Source: Tetragonia tetragonoides
Lineage: Eukaryota > Streptophyta > Magnoliopsida > Caryophyllales > Aizoaceae
Assembly: GCA_038025085.1 (NCBI GenBank)
Contig: CM076141.1
Location: 20,276,001-20,340,000, forward strand
DNA: 64,000 nt
Reading direction: 5' to 3'
How positions within the stretch are numbered: position 1 is the stretch's first letter; every line of letters begins with the position of its first letter. Under the pieces are notes generated by a model. It made no database searches, was not told the origin of the DNA, and was given only the letters and a program-made list of their open reading frames with translations. Shown piece by piece: positions 11,648 to 22,820 of the stretch. The translations under genes and the position numbers were made by a program.

Positions 11648-12331
11648 GAAGAATACTTCGAATTGAGATATATATGTTCTATATATGACCTTATAATATT
11701 GGGCATAAGTTTTTTAATTATTTCTTTTTGGGGAAGTTTGATAAAATGTGAGAGAAAAAATGCGTCAAATAGCTATATTTGTATTTTTGTTTTTACCGTA
11801 GCTGTATTATGTTAATTGAGTATCACATATAGATAATCTACAAGCTGTATGTGAAACGTAGTCTATAATTTGTATTTCATTCAATTATCAAAATTAAAAT
11901 AAAATAAATATTATAACTTCATAAAGAATACCTACACGGTTCATTGTTAATATATAGTATCCCAAGAGTAATGAATAATGTGTGGTAACCAAAAGATATT
12001 CTAATGGTTTTATTTTTATTTTTTTTAATATAATTTTCGTTTAACTAGGTTAAACATGCATAATCGAAATATATTGTAAAGGTGATTTTTGTGTGGGAGG
12101 ATACAAGGGATTAACTAAATACCATAATGTCATTGGTCAATTTGACATAAATTTTCTTTTTGTACAAATACTAATTATGGTGCCACTTAAGAATCTGTAA
12201 TTCAAAGTGATGCTTTTTTTTCTCTATGTTACATGCTTATTAAGAAGATAACTAAATAGACTACATGCAAGTGTTTATCTTTTATATTTTTGTAAGAACC
12301 AAATGAAAGGATATAAAACTTTTGTCATAAT
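11648..12331 (+). repeat. Second copy of the host flank (duplicate of 2904-3558)
   Basis: It starts at GAAGAATACTTCGAATTGAG and matches 2904-3558 to the LTR edge, including the ATAAT target bases. By eye there are about 8 differences in 140 bases near the right end, close to the LTR-LTR divergence. A segment of about 32 bp (around 11957-11989) is present here and absent from the left copy. Its place between the element interior and an LTR shows the locus was duplicated after insertion. Confidence 0.85.
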
Positions 12332-14524
12332 TGTAACACCCCCGAATTCGGAACGATTATCAGAAAACTATCGACGTCGCTGTACACGACTCGACACCGC
12401 CGAACCGTCACGAACCCAAGGGAATGCTACTGCAACATTTATCGCTAAGGAGTAAATGCTAAGCAGAAAGGAAAACTAGGTATCAAAGGGAGCATCTAAA
12501 CAAATTAAACCTAAATATCAGAGTTGTCTATCCAGCGGCCTTAAGTCCATTATAGTTTTATTACAACTTTGCCTTCAAGGGCACAAAACAAAATCCCAAA
12601 TAATCCATGGTAACCAATAAAATCCATAGTTCTAAACAAACAGTCCACATTCAACCTTCTAGCAAACCGTCCTCACTCAGCTACACCTGCACTTTGGTTT
12701 CCGTGACGGAAACAAGGTACAGAAGAAAAAGAGAAGAAACAAAAGAAAACAAAAATCAGATAAACTGAATAAACGTCGTCCATATCCAGTAAAAACACTT
12801 TCGCAAACCTTACCTGGGTTTTAGAAGAATCATTGAAATTCATTTGCATGCACAAGTAGTCATACAATCAAGCACACGCATACTCGATATTCAATTACAT
12901 GCCATTCTTGCTTTAGTGATCATTCGAATACAAATAGATAAACCATCTTGACTAGAGAGATAAGAGAGCGAATAGAGCAGCGATTACCCATACTGTTCAT
13001 AGATAGATATAGACATGCCATGGACTTACGCTAGTGAATACTCACACTACCTCTAACATAATAATCGATATGTAGAGAATTAAACAATGGGGAATGATCC
13101 GTCCCGAACACACTACGAGGTGTCCATAAAAGTAACTTGGGAATCACGCATTCCTAGACTATATCAATTAGATAAGTCTCGATAGCTCGGCTACTCCTAG
13201 GGATCCATTAGGAGTCTTATTCTCATTTAATTGAATTCACATACTTGCATTGATTGACCTTGTGGTACAACGAGACCACGACATACTACTTCATTTCATG
13301 CTCATGATAATGAATAATAATAACGACGATAACGACATAAGGGCATATTAACAATAGTCATGCTCTTATATGTCCAACGAAATTTCGGCAGCACTTCGGC
13401 AGTAAATCATGATATCCAAAAATTACACTTTCACAAATAAACCATCCAATATAATAGTAGGTGCTCATTAGCACTCAATAATATCCCATTCCAAATAGCA
13501 CATATTATTATATCATAATAATATTAGAAATTCAACATCGCCATAATTAAACATTAATTAGCATATGAACTAATTAATTAACGAAACTTTATAAACTTAT
13601 CATACTCAGTATAAATCATATTTACAGCGAAGAATATACTTCAAATTCTCATAATTAACGACGATATAATTTAATCATGCTTCGCATATTAAATTCACGA
13701 TAAAAATCAATTAGCACATAACACATCAAAAGTCCCGTCGGGCAACGTCCCGTCGCGTCGGAGAGAGAGAGTGAGAGAGATCGCAAGAGAGAGAGAGTTC
13801 GCGAGGATGAGAGAGAGCGACTGAGAGGGGGAGGAGCGACGGGCAAGGTCCCGTCGCGTCGGCCACTCATTGGTGACCACCCAGGCGCGACCTGGTGGCG
13901 CGGCGCAACAGTCGCGCCTCGACGAAAACAGGGGAGGGGGAAAACAGAGTATGGGGAGAGAGAAAGGAAAAGAGAGAGAAAGAAAGATAGGGGGAAGGGC
14001 GTCTCACCGGCGGGAGGAAGAGAAGGCGGTGCTGGCCTGGTGGCCGGCGACAGAAAGGGGGGGAGAGAGAGAGGTGTGCGGTGCAGAGAGAGAAAAAAGA
14101 CAGAGAGAATAGCGTGTGAGAGAGAGAGAAGAGAATTGGGGCTTTTGGCCCAATTTTGTAAACTGATCAACTGACCCATCTCTTAGCTTATATAGGTGCT
14201 TAGTCAAGGGAAGTCAAACCCTACTAGAATTAGGATTATTTTCTGATTTAATTGCTAACTAAAAACAATTAAAACTAATTAAATGCTAATTAAAAACAAT
14301 TAAAACAATATGAATATGCCTTATTCATATACAAAACCATTTTAACTAAATCCCTCATTTGATAATTATAAATCCCGAAATTTTCATAATAATAATAAAA
14401 TATTATTATGGCTTAATATGAGTAAATCGAATCGTTAAATAAATATACGATTTAAATCTTCGAAACTATATATAAATGAATTATAAATCGATATTATAAT
14501 TATAGAAAATATTGGGGTATCACA
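12332..14524 (-). repeat. Gypsy LTR, right copy, solo-type with ATAAT target duplication
   Basis: TG..CA ends, 2193 bp, flanked by ATAAT on both sides (12327-12331 and 14525-14529). This is the signature of a solo LTR. Relative to the left LTR about 460 bp is missing at 13732. The gap holds a filler of about 28 bases (GTCCCGTCGGGCAACGTCCC and on) that resembles LTR sequence about 100 bp further in. The GA-rich block at about 13760-14130 produces spurious frames. Confidence 0.9.
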
Positions 14525-14995
14525 ATAATATCATGAAAGTTAAATAACTTATTACCATGAGTGGAATTTGGATAGAATAAAACTCAGAAAAAATAATTCA
14601 AACCAATGTCAAAAATATAAATTGAACACAACTCCAAGTTAACTACAAGTCCACATCGTCAAGCACATGAAATTGCATTTGCGTATGCAAGACATATATT
14701 AGTACATCGTCCAATAGAAGTCTAACTCTAAACCACATTTGAGTAGCGTATTATTTAATTTATAATCAAATCTAATTTTTATATAGGCTAGATTTAAATC
14801 TAATATCATTACAAATGATGATGGCATGAAATTATATATATTTTATAAAATTAGCATGCTTCTTATGTATAGACATTTTTGTCAAACCATATATTTGACA
14901 TTAATAACACTCATTTCACATAAAATATTTTGATCGACTTTGTACATTTTGTAAAGTTATTTACGAGCCGTGCGAAGTATGGGGATAAATGCTAG
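14525..14995 (+). mobile_element. Helitron-like unit 3, right part
   Basis: It continues unit 3 after the LTR. It ends with the stem GAGCCGTGCGAAGTATGGGG, a short spacer and GCTAG at 14995 followed by T. The same tail appears at 2647 and 1866. No coding content. Confidence 0.45.
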
Positions 14996-15094
14996 TATAT
15001 ATGTATAATTGAGTTCGTAACAAGGCCGCATTAGTTGGTCATAAATGTGATCTTAAACCAAATTAGATAAAGAATAATAATAATAAATAAATAA

Positions 15095-15420
15095 ATAATC
15101 AATTTAAATAAATAAAGTTGAGTAGTAACAAGTGGTAATAAATTGTCACAAACGCACGGGTGATTAAAAATAATTAAAAATAATTTTATTTTTATTTTAA
15201 TTAAAATAAGTAATATAAGTTCCCCTCAAAAAAATATATTATATTCTAAAAATGTAATTTCTTTGTTAAAAGTGTTTTTTTGTTGATAATTTTTTTATTA
15301 TTGTTCCTTGCTACTCCTATTATTCAACTTTATATATTGATATGATTATTTATTTTGATGCTAATAACGAAGGATGATGAATACGAACCCGTGCATCGCA
15401 CGCACGGGCATGAAATCTAA
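15095..15420 (+). mobile_element. Helitron-like short unit, tandem copy 1
   Basis: About 326 bp, with AAAGTTGAGTAGTAACAAGT near the start. It ends with a perfect hairpin (CCCGTGC, loop, GCACGGG at 15388-15408) and CTAA at 15417-15420. Copy 2 follows directly at a period of 328 bp. A hairpin plus CTRR end fits a non-autonomous Helitron, and the 5' end is not fixed. No protein is encoded. Confidence 0.5.
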
Positions 15421-15729
15421 CAAAATATAGTATAAATATATAAAGTTGAGTAGTAACAAGTGGTAATAAATGGTCTTAAATGCATGGGTGATTAAAACGA
15501 AATTAAAAAAAATTCCATTTTATTTTAGTAAAAATAAATAACATAAGTTACCGTCAAAAAATATATTAGATATTCACTAAAAAATGTAATTTCTTTGTTA
15601 AATGTGTTTTTTTGTTGATAAAAAATATTATTGTTCCTTGCTACTTCTATTATTCAACTTTATATATTGATATGATTATTTTTTTTTATATATATTGATG
15701 CTAATAACGGAGGAGGGTGAACAAGAACC
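15421..15729 (+). mobile_element. Helitron-like short unit, tandem copy 2 (split by LINE)
   Basis: This matches copy 1 up to GAACAAGAACC at 15729, where a LINE interrupts it. It resumes at 20674 with TATACATCGCACATGTACAG and ends ATCTAG at 20700. The restored order lines up with copy 1 (GAACCCGTGCATCGCAC), which confirms the LINE as an insertion in the hairpin. Confidence 0.55.
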
Positions 15730-15881
15730 TTTTTTTTTTTTTTGGTAAAAGATAGCTTCTTCATTACCAAAAGGACATGCCAACAAAACATCTCATACAA
15801 AGCAAGGAGGGAGATACATATGCCCAAGGCACCTTCTAGGAAGGGTACTTGGAACATATTAATCAAGCCTCAGTGCTGCAA

Positions 15882-18800
15882 TTAACAGAAAACATTAAAG
15901 AGACCTACATCTTTTGTCTTTACAGATTGGGGTTTAATACATGTAATTCTATACTTCAGGACATTTTTGATCTGGGCCACAATGCTTAAAGTCTCCACCT
16001 TATGACTTGAGAAAACAGCTCGATTTCTTGCAATCCAAAGATAATAGATGACAGCTACAGCCATAGCAAATAAGATCCACTTCCTTTGTTTACTTCCTCT
16101 ACGTTTCATAAGCCATTGAGGCCAGGACTGGTAACTTCTTGGCCATGCAGTGCAACTGATCCAGGAGCATATCTCATCCACAACCTGTCTAAATATAGAG
16201 CAGTCAAAGAAGAGGTGTGAAATTGTTTCATTGTGTACATTACAAAGGGGGCAAATCTGATCAGCAATTGGACATCCCACCTTAACAAGCCTATCTCGAG
16301 TAAGGATTCTTCCCTCAGTACCAGCCAGCAGAAAATGGCATGTCTAGGCACTGAGTACTTACCCCAAGCAAGAGAAGCTGCACTGAATTTATCATGCTCT
16401 CCCAGAAGATAATCATAACCCATTTTGACTGTATACAACCCACAGTTGTTAACAGGCCAGGTATTAGAGCCACAAATACCCCCTATATCTCCCCTGACTT
16501 TCATAAATTTCTTCCGGTACCAACTTGAATCAGTTGGTACCCTGTGATAATAGAGGTCATGCCTCTTCAGGTAAATAGAGTGAACCCATTTCAACAACAA
16601 GCTATCCTTTTTGCTAGCAATAGCCCAGAGGTGTTTACCAATTGCAGCCTTGTTCCAAATTCTACAGTTCTTCACATTCAAACCACCCATTCTTTTAGGC
16701 ATACAAATACTCTCCCAAGCTACAAGAAGGATTTTTGTTTTCCGAGTATTTTGCCCCCAGAGAAAGTTCCTGTATACTTGCTCAATATTTTTGATCACTG
16801 ATTGGGGCAAAATAAAGATGGATGCCCAATACACATGCATTGTGTATAACACTGAATTAACAAGTTGAGCTCTCCTTGCCAAAGACAGATGTCGAGTAGA
16901 CCAACAGTGGATTCTTGCTGTAATCTTACCCACTAAAGACATACAGTCCATTTTAGACCATTTTACAGGGGACATGGGAATTCCAAGATATTTCATTGGG
17001 AAGGCACCATCTACAAACCCAGTTAAGGCACTGATTTGCTGTTTAACATCCCTAGATACCCCACCTGTATATACATGGGACTTTGCTAAATTAGCAGTGA
17101 GTCCATTGACAGCTGAAAAATGATTGAGAGCTCCCATAACACAAGTCACAAAAGAAATATTACCCTTACAGAATAACATAAGATCATCTGCAAAGGATAA
17201 GTTGATCAACTGAAGGTTCTTGCACTGTGGATGAAATCTGAACTCTCTATCTTTGCTTGCACACTTAAGAGCTCTGGTTTAATATTCCATAACCAGAACA
17301 AAGATCAAGGGAGAAATAGGGTCACCTTGCCTCAGCCCCTTCACCCCTCTAAACTGACCATGTAATCTCCCATTTATGTTCAATGTAAAACTAGGGGCAG
17401 TGATATATATCATAATCCAATTCACAAACTGAGAAGGGAACCCCAAACCAGAAAGCATCTTTCTAACAAAGTCCCAATCCACTGTATCATACTCTTTCCT
17501 CAAGTCAATCTTCATCATACATCTTGGTGAGATATTTGCTCTTCTATAGAGTCTAATGAGATCCTGGGTAATCATGATATTATGGCCTATGTTTCTGCCA
17601 GCAACAAAAGCTCCTTGATTCTCACTAACTATATCAGGCAAAATCTTACTTATTCTAGAACAAAGCAGCTTACAGATTACCTTATACAGAGTATTACAGC
17701 ATGCTATAGGTCTAAACTCACTGGGTTTCAGAGGATTATCTACCTTAGGAACAAGAGTAATGACAGTTGAGTTTAGCAGAGAAAGTAACTTGCCAGATTT
17801 GAAAAAGTCAAGTATAGCATCACTAACCTCCTCACCAACAATCTCCCATGCCTTCTTGAAAAAACCAGAATTGAAACCATCAGGGCCTGCACATTTTTCA
17901 GATGGTATTGAGAATAAAGCATCCTTCACCTCCTTCCTTGTAAAAGGTTGCAGAAGAATGACCTTATGGGTTGTGGTCAAAGTGGCTCCAGCTTGAATAA
18001 TTTCCTGTCTTGCAGCAGTTATTCTCGAGCTTTTACTGCCTAGCATACCTTCATAGTACCCACAAAAGGTCTTGATTACCTCATTGTAGTCAGTGATCAC
18101 CTCACCAGCTTCATTAGATATAACAGTAACCCTATTCTTGTGTCTTCTCTGTTTGATAACAGGATGATAATATTTGGTATTAAGGTCCCCATGCTTCAAC
18201 CAATTAACCTTGCTCTTTTGCTGATAGAAACTCTCCAAGGCATTGGAGAGCTTTCTGTATTCTGCAACTGCTTCTTTTTCTGCTTGCTGGAGTGCTGTAT
18301 TAAAAGGATCCTGTTGGATCTGCATCTGAACAGACTGCATACATGCTCTAGCCTGGTCAGTCTTGGTTTGTATATCCCCAAACTCAACTACATTAATGCC
18401 CTTAAAGGTTTTCTGCATTTGTTGGAGCTTCTTGACTACACTGAACATTTTACAGCCCCTGATATAGGAACACCAAGCTTCCAAAACAAGATCTAGCAAT
18501 CTTTTAGATAGTGTCCACATATTGAAAAACCTAAATGGTATCTTCCGCAAGGTAGGAAACTTGAAGAAGTTTATCAGAAGAGGGGTGTGATCAGATGCAT
18601 CATCTGGCAATGCATGCACAACAGAATCAGGAAACTCAATGATCCATTCCTCATTAACAAAAACCCAATCAAGCTTGGAGCATATTTTATGATTATCTTC
18701 CTGCTTATTACTCCATGAATATCTACCTCCAATTCTCTTCAATTCAGTCCAGGTGCAATGATCTACACAATGTCTAAAATCCACAACTTCAGAATAGGAG

Positions 18801-19275
18801 ACCCTATTCCCACCTGCTCTATCATCTGACTACAGGACACTATTGAAGTCCCCAAAAACAATCCAGGGAGTCACCATGGTGTCACTAATAAATCTCAAAC
18901 AATCCCACATATCCTTCCTCTCCTTTATTGATTTGTAGCCATAAACAAATGATGCATGAAAAAGCTTCTGAGAAGCCATATGAAACACTTCACAGTGAAC
19001 AATCTGAGTGTAGCAGAAACTACATCAACTTGAAAAATATCCGGGTGCCAGACCACCCAAATCCTACCCCTATGATCAAAGTCATGATTCATGCATGAGC
19101 CCCAAGCTGGAAACATTTTATTGAAACAAAAAGGCAAATTATTATTTCTGATTTTGGTCTCCAGCATACCAAACAAACCCAATTTATTCTTCAAGCAAAA
19201 GTAGGAGACATCCCTTTGCTTTACAGGCCCATTAAGGCCCCTCACATTCCAACAAGCAAAATTATCCAAATCCAT
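15882..19275 (-). pseudogene. LINE-A ORF2 (endonuclease, reverse transcriptase, zf-RVT)
   Basis: It starts MDLDNFACWNVRGLNG, the usual endonuclease head, with GDFN and SDHTPL further on. A frameshift sits at about 19005. The RT region is long and clear: LVPKVDNPLKPSEFRPIA, QGAFVAGRNI, GLRQGDPISPL and catalytic FADD (LSFADDLMLF). Stops or shifts occur at about 18830, 17279 and 16315. The zinc region reads CPLCNVHNETISHLFFDC, and the tail ends near 15882. The catalytic residues remain despite the breaks. Confidence 0.88.
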
Positions 19276-20594
19276 CTACTTGAGGAAGTAGAGGACTTGT
19301 CTCAATTTGATTCTCAGTTGCAGATTTACTAATATCAGGAGATAAAAGTGCAAAGGAGTTACTAGTTTCAGGAGTAACACAAGAAGTTGGGGCTTGAGCT
19401 TGTCTGAGCTGACCAGTCCTGCATACTAGCCACAGTGCCAGCAGGAGTTGTAGTGACCACCTCAGGAGCTTGCACCTGCCCAGCATTTGTATCAGTTGTC
19501 TCTGCAGGGGCATCTGCAGTAGGACCAGCTACTGCTGCTGGAGGTGCAGCTGGAGCAGTGGCTGTTGCTGCAGTTGTTTGAATGGGCTGTCTAGGGACCC
19601 ATACCCTTGGATGGTTCTTCTTGCAATCCTTTTCCTCATGCCCAAAACCCTTGCAGAATTTACATTTAACAGGTTTCCATGCAAACACCACCTTCTACTG
19701 TATCATATCCCCCATATAGTTCTCAAAGTGCACATACTCAGGCAAAGTATTTTGGATATTCACATCAACCAATATCCTAGCATAATTCACACTAGTTTTC
19801 TCCTGAGTTGCTTTATCAGCCATAATTGGAGTCCCAAGGAGACTACTAATCTTACTAAGTGAACTAACACTCCAATATCTCCAGTCAAGATTTGGAAGTT
19901 TAATCCAAATAGGAACAGAATTAACATTGAAAGCCTCCGCAATATTCTCATCCCAAGGTCGAATAATAACAGGCTTTTGATCAAAATGGTATATCTCCCC
20001 TTGAAGAACAATATCCCTACTCTCCACAGAGTGAAATCACACAACAATTCAGCCATTCTTAATCCTAACAATATTATCAATCCCCAAGTTTCCCCAAATT
20101 TTGCGAATAAACCCACAAAAAATTGGATACGGTGGATTTGCCCCCAACACATTGCAAACAATAGAAGTTTCCCAGTGATCAATTTCAGGTTGAATATCAT
20201 CTAGCTCAATCTTACCAACAGGCATGCCATCAACAAACTCAGGTTTGACATAATCCAATTTACACCCAACATTTCGCAATTTTGATACATCAAAATGTTC
20301 CCATACATTCAATCTTGAAGGAGGGTTACCTGAATTGTGACTCCCAGAGCTGATTTACTCCTGTTCTTCCAGCTCCTCAGCACAAGTGGTTGTCTTCTCC
20401 CGTTGAAACTTCCATCTCAGTTCCTCAAAGCTTTCGCCAACATCAACGATGGCTTCCTCAGCAGACGCCTGCAATTCTTGCCCGAGATTCCTCACAACCC
20501 TCACCGGAGTAGTACTCCATTCCGTCATCGGTGAATCATTCCTCGCCAGTTGTTTTTTCTTCGGCGGACGGCCTCGCTTCCCTCCTCCCATCAT
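19262..20594 (-). pseudogene. LINE-A ORF1 (RNA-binding, CCHC type)
   Basis: It starts MMGGGKRGRPPKKKQL, a basic AT-hook-like RGRP motif. After a variable linker comes a DUF4283-type region (ELDDIQPEIDHWE, VPIWIKLPNLD, LLGTPIMADKAT). A zinc knuckle CKFCKGFGHEEKDC and a Pro/Ala/Thr-rich tail follow. In-frame stops fall at 20355, 20049, about 20034 and 19695, and a frameshift at about 19390 joins the last 35 codons. The end overlaps the ORF2 start by about 14 nt. ORF1 would coat the LINE RNA (family knowledge). Confidence 0.82.
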
Positions 20595-20700
20595 GGGTGG
20601 CGCACGTTAAGAATCGCCTCTTATCGTACGCCGAGAGAGCAAAGACGGTCCTCCAATGATGATGAAAAGAACCTATACATCGCACATGTACAGAATCTAG

Positions 20701-21596
20701 TAAATAAAAAGTATTAAATCACTAGTTGGCTTGGGGCTCTAACCATTTTAAATCTTGGTTTGATATGATAATATAACTTCATAGGACATCAGATCAATAA
20801 GACATAGGGTTTATTAAAATTATGCTCATCATGCACCACCCACATACTTTGTGTTTAATCAGGATTCGTGTGAGAGGGCTACCTAACTTGTCAAAATAAT
20901 ACCTCAATATGTTAAGCTAAGTAAAACGGAAGGTAACATTGGGATCAAGTGGTTTCAAGCCTACTTCTAAATGGTTTGGTAAGGTAATATTATGGGTTTA
21001 ATTTTCCACCCCCACTGTCTTGTAATTATATACTAACTTTTAGGAACTATACTTGCCCCTTAATGGTGTTATGTTGACGGGGCCAGTACTTGCGTTGGTT
21101 GTTCATTTAGTCTAATATATTTTCTATTAAACACGATAGTCCGAGCATGATGTAGCGATGGATGTCCTGATCGTCATTCACTTGCAACCCTCCTTTTCTT
21201 TAAAAAAGGTAAACAAAAAGGTAATAATGATGATGATGATGATTGAGTTTTTTTTTTTTCCTTCCTTTGAGTAAGTTTTGTGTGAGACCAACTCACAGAA
21301 ATATAGAGTCACTATTTAGAAACATAGAGGGCACTTATTATGAGCCATGACCCTTGTTCCACTAATAAAAAGTGACCCTCGTCTTACAAAAAATACGGTA
21401 AAACTATTTTAAACAAATTTTTGTGTCTTTGTTTTAGGTAATAATGGAGTTGAATGAAACAATGGAAATGAACTTGAACTGTGAGTTTGATTATTCAGAA
21501 TGGAGACATTGTTTAATGAAAATCATTTATCCCTTTGTTAGCCAACTTGTGAACATGGTCCCAATCACCCAATGAGTTCAAATAAGGAATATGTTT
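20701..21596. other. Intergenic, no gene recognised
   Basis: AT-rich stretch with a GATGATGATGATGATGAT microsatellite (about 21226-21244) and a T run. GTGTGAGACCAACTCACAGA at about 21280 looks like a short repeat remnant. I see no open frame of known family. Confidence 0.4.
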
Positions 21597-22474
21597 AGCT
21601 CAATTTTTTTTTTTTTTTTGGGTTGTCAATAAACAAACTCATTTTATTAACCAAGTAGAAATGTGACATTACAATTGGCGATTTGACACTCACCAGAAAC
21701 ATACAAAAAAAACTCTAAAGCAAGATGCAAAAAACTATCAGTAGATCCTAATTTGGCACCTTCTAGGAAGGGTACAAATTAGTATCCTTATCATATAGTA
21801 GCATACAAGCAACTTTACAATTGTGGATAACTATTAAGACGCACTAAAATGTTTGCCATTTTTGTTTCTTCGCCCCCATGATGTGCAGCTCTTTCACAAT
21901 GTAATGCAGGATCGTAGAAGCTAAAGGGATGTCCTGCATAAAATGAAGCATGTTCCTTGCTGTCCATATATGGTAAATTTTAGCTGCAAACAGATTAGTG
22001 AGAATATGCTTATTGTTTGTCACGATACCCTGCAACCATAGTAACTCATCATCCCATTTAAGTGGTGGTCTGCTGAGTCCAAACCAGTGCGAAAAAGTGC
22101 AGACCAGAGAATTGATACTCAAAAAATAGGTGTGCCATAGTTTCATTTTCCCCTGAACTGCATAAAGAGCAAGCAAGGGGCACATGTAATCCCCGTACAA
22201 CACGTCTACTTGTTGTATTGAGCCTGCCATGAAGACCAACCCAAAAAAATAAATCTGTGCTTAGGGATTAGGCCAGGCATCATGATCAGTCGCTTCCCAG
22301 GGACGGCAAAAAGGGGGTGGGCTCAAGTATTTGTAGGCTTTCTTGATGCTGAACCTCCCCTGGTCAGTGAACTTGTTGAGTTGAGCTTGTGTTGCACTAC
22401 CGTTTCCTATCCATTTCCTACTATCAACTATCTTCCTGACCAGCCAGCTAGCTTGTGTAGGCATGCCAGCTCAA
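21597..22474 (-). mobile_element. LINE-B, 5'-truncated, AGCTCAA target duplication
   Basis: The body is 21604-22467. The T run at 21604 is the poly(A) tail of a minus-strand copy. AGCTCAA is at 21597-21603 and again at 22468-22474. It encodes only the zf-RVT end of ORF2: WLVRKIVDSRKWIGNG and FSIKKAYKYL, then a segment with KIYHIWTARNMLHFMQ. A stop at 22261 and a shift interrupt it. Such 5' truncation is normal for target-primed reverse transcription. Confidence 0.88.
21844..22464 (-). pseudogene. LINE-B ORF2 C-terminal (zf-RVT) fragment
   Basis: Open segments 22464-22261 and 22239-21844. They contain the pre-zinc FTDQGRFSIKKAYKYL block and the helical tail with KIYHIWTARNM. Cys and His positions of the finger are only partly kept. 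This is non-functional debris inside the truncated LINE. Confidence 0.7.
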
Positions 22475-22820
22475 ATTATTATTGCTAAAAAAAGGTATAC
22501 TAATTGAGACCATGGTTCACTTTGTGTTTGTGTTTGTGTTTGTAGTGAATTTAAGTCACTGTGACAACTAAGGCCGGTTTGCCTTAGCTTAATTTCACTT
22601 AAATTATTCAGTTCAGTTCAGTTCAGCTACATGAGTAACTTTTTTTTTTTTGGGAAAATGGTAAGCATGTTTCATTTCATCTTCCAAAGGATGCCAAAGC
22701 GACACCCCTATGAAATAACCAAATTACAGCTTAAAGTATATCAGTAGTGGTATCCTTCGTACAAAAACCAGGAGCTACAACAAATCAGTAAGGAAGAGAG
22801 AACAAAACACAAGCTAGAAA

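Larger units (their letters stand above)
3559..14524 (-). mobile_element. Rearranged Ty3/gypsy chromovirus (Tekay-like)
   Basis: The layout left to right is 3' LTR (3559-6170), polypurine tract, polyprotein on the minus strand (11013 down to 6415), an untranslated leader to about 11647, a second copy of host flank (11648-12331), then an LTR (12332-14524). Domain order gag, protease, RT, RNase H, integrase is that of Ty3/gypsy. The C-terminal VKVIWSRHG and EEATWEAE motif is a chromodomain-like tail of the Tekay/Del group, which also has long LTRs. No tRNA primer-binding site (TGGTATCAGAGC type) is found where a true 5' LTR junction should be. The element is defective and cannot be one simple insertion. 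Confidence 0.85.
15723..20673 (-). mobile_element. LINE-A, nearly full-length L1-type element with target duplication
   Basis: The body is 15730-20666, about 4.9 kb, on the minus strand, with the poly(A) tail seen as a T run from 15730. The AAGAACC duplication lies at 15723-15729 and 20667-20673. ORF1 and ORF2 are both present in order with all domains. Both are broken by stops and frameshifts. It is inserted in a Helitron-like hairpin, so it is younger than that unit. Confidence 0.92.
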
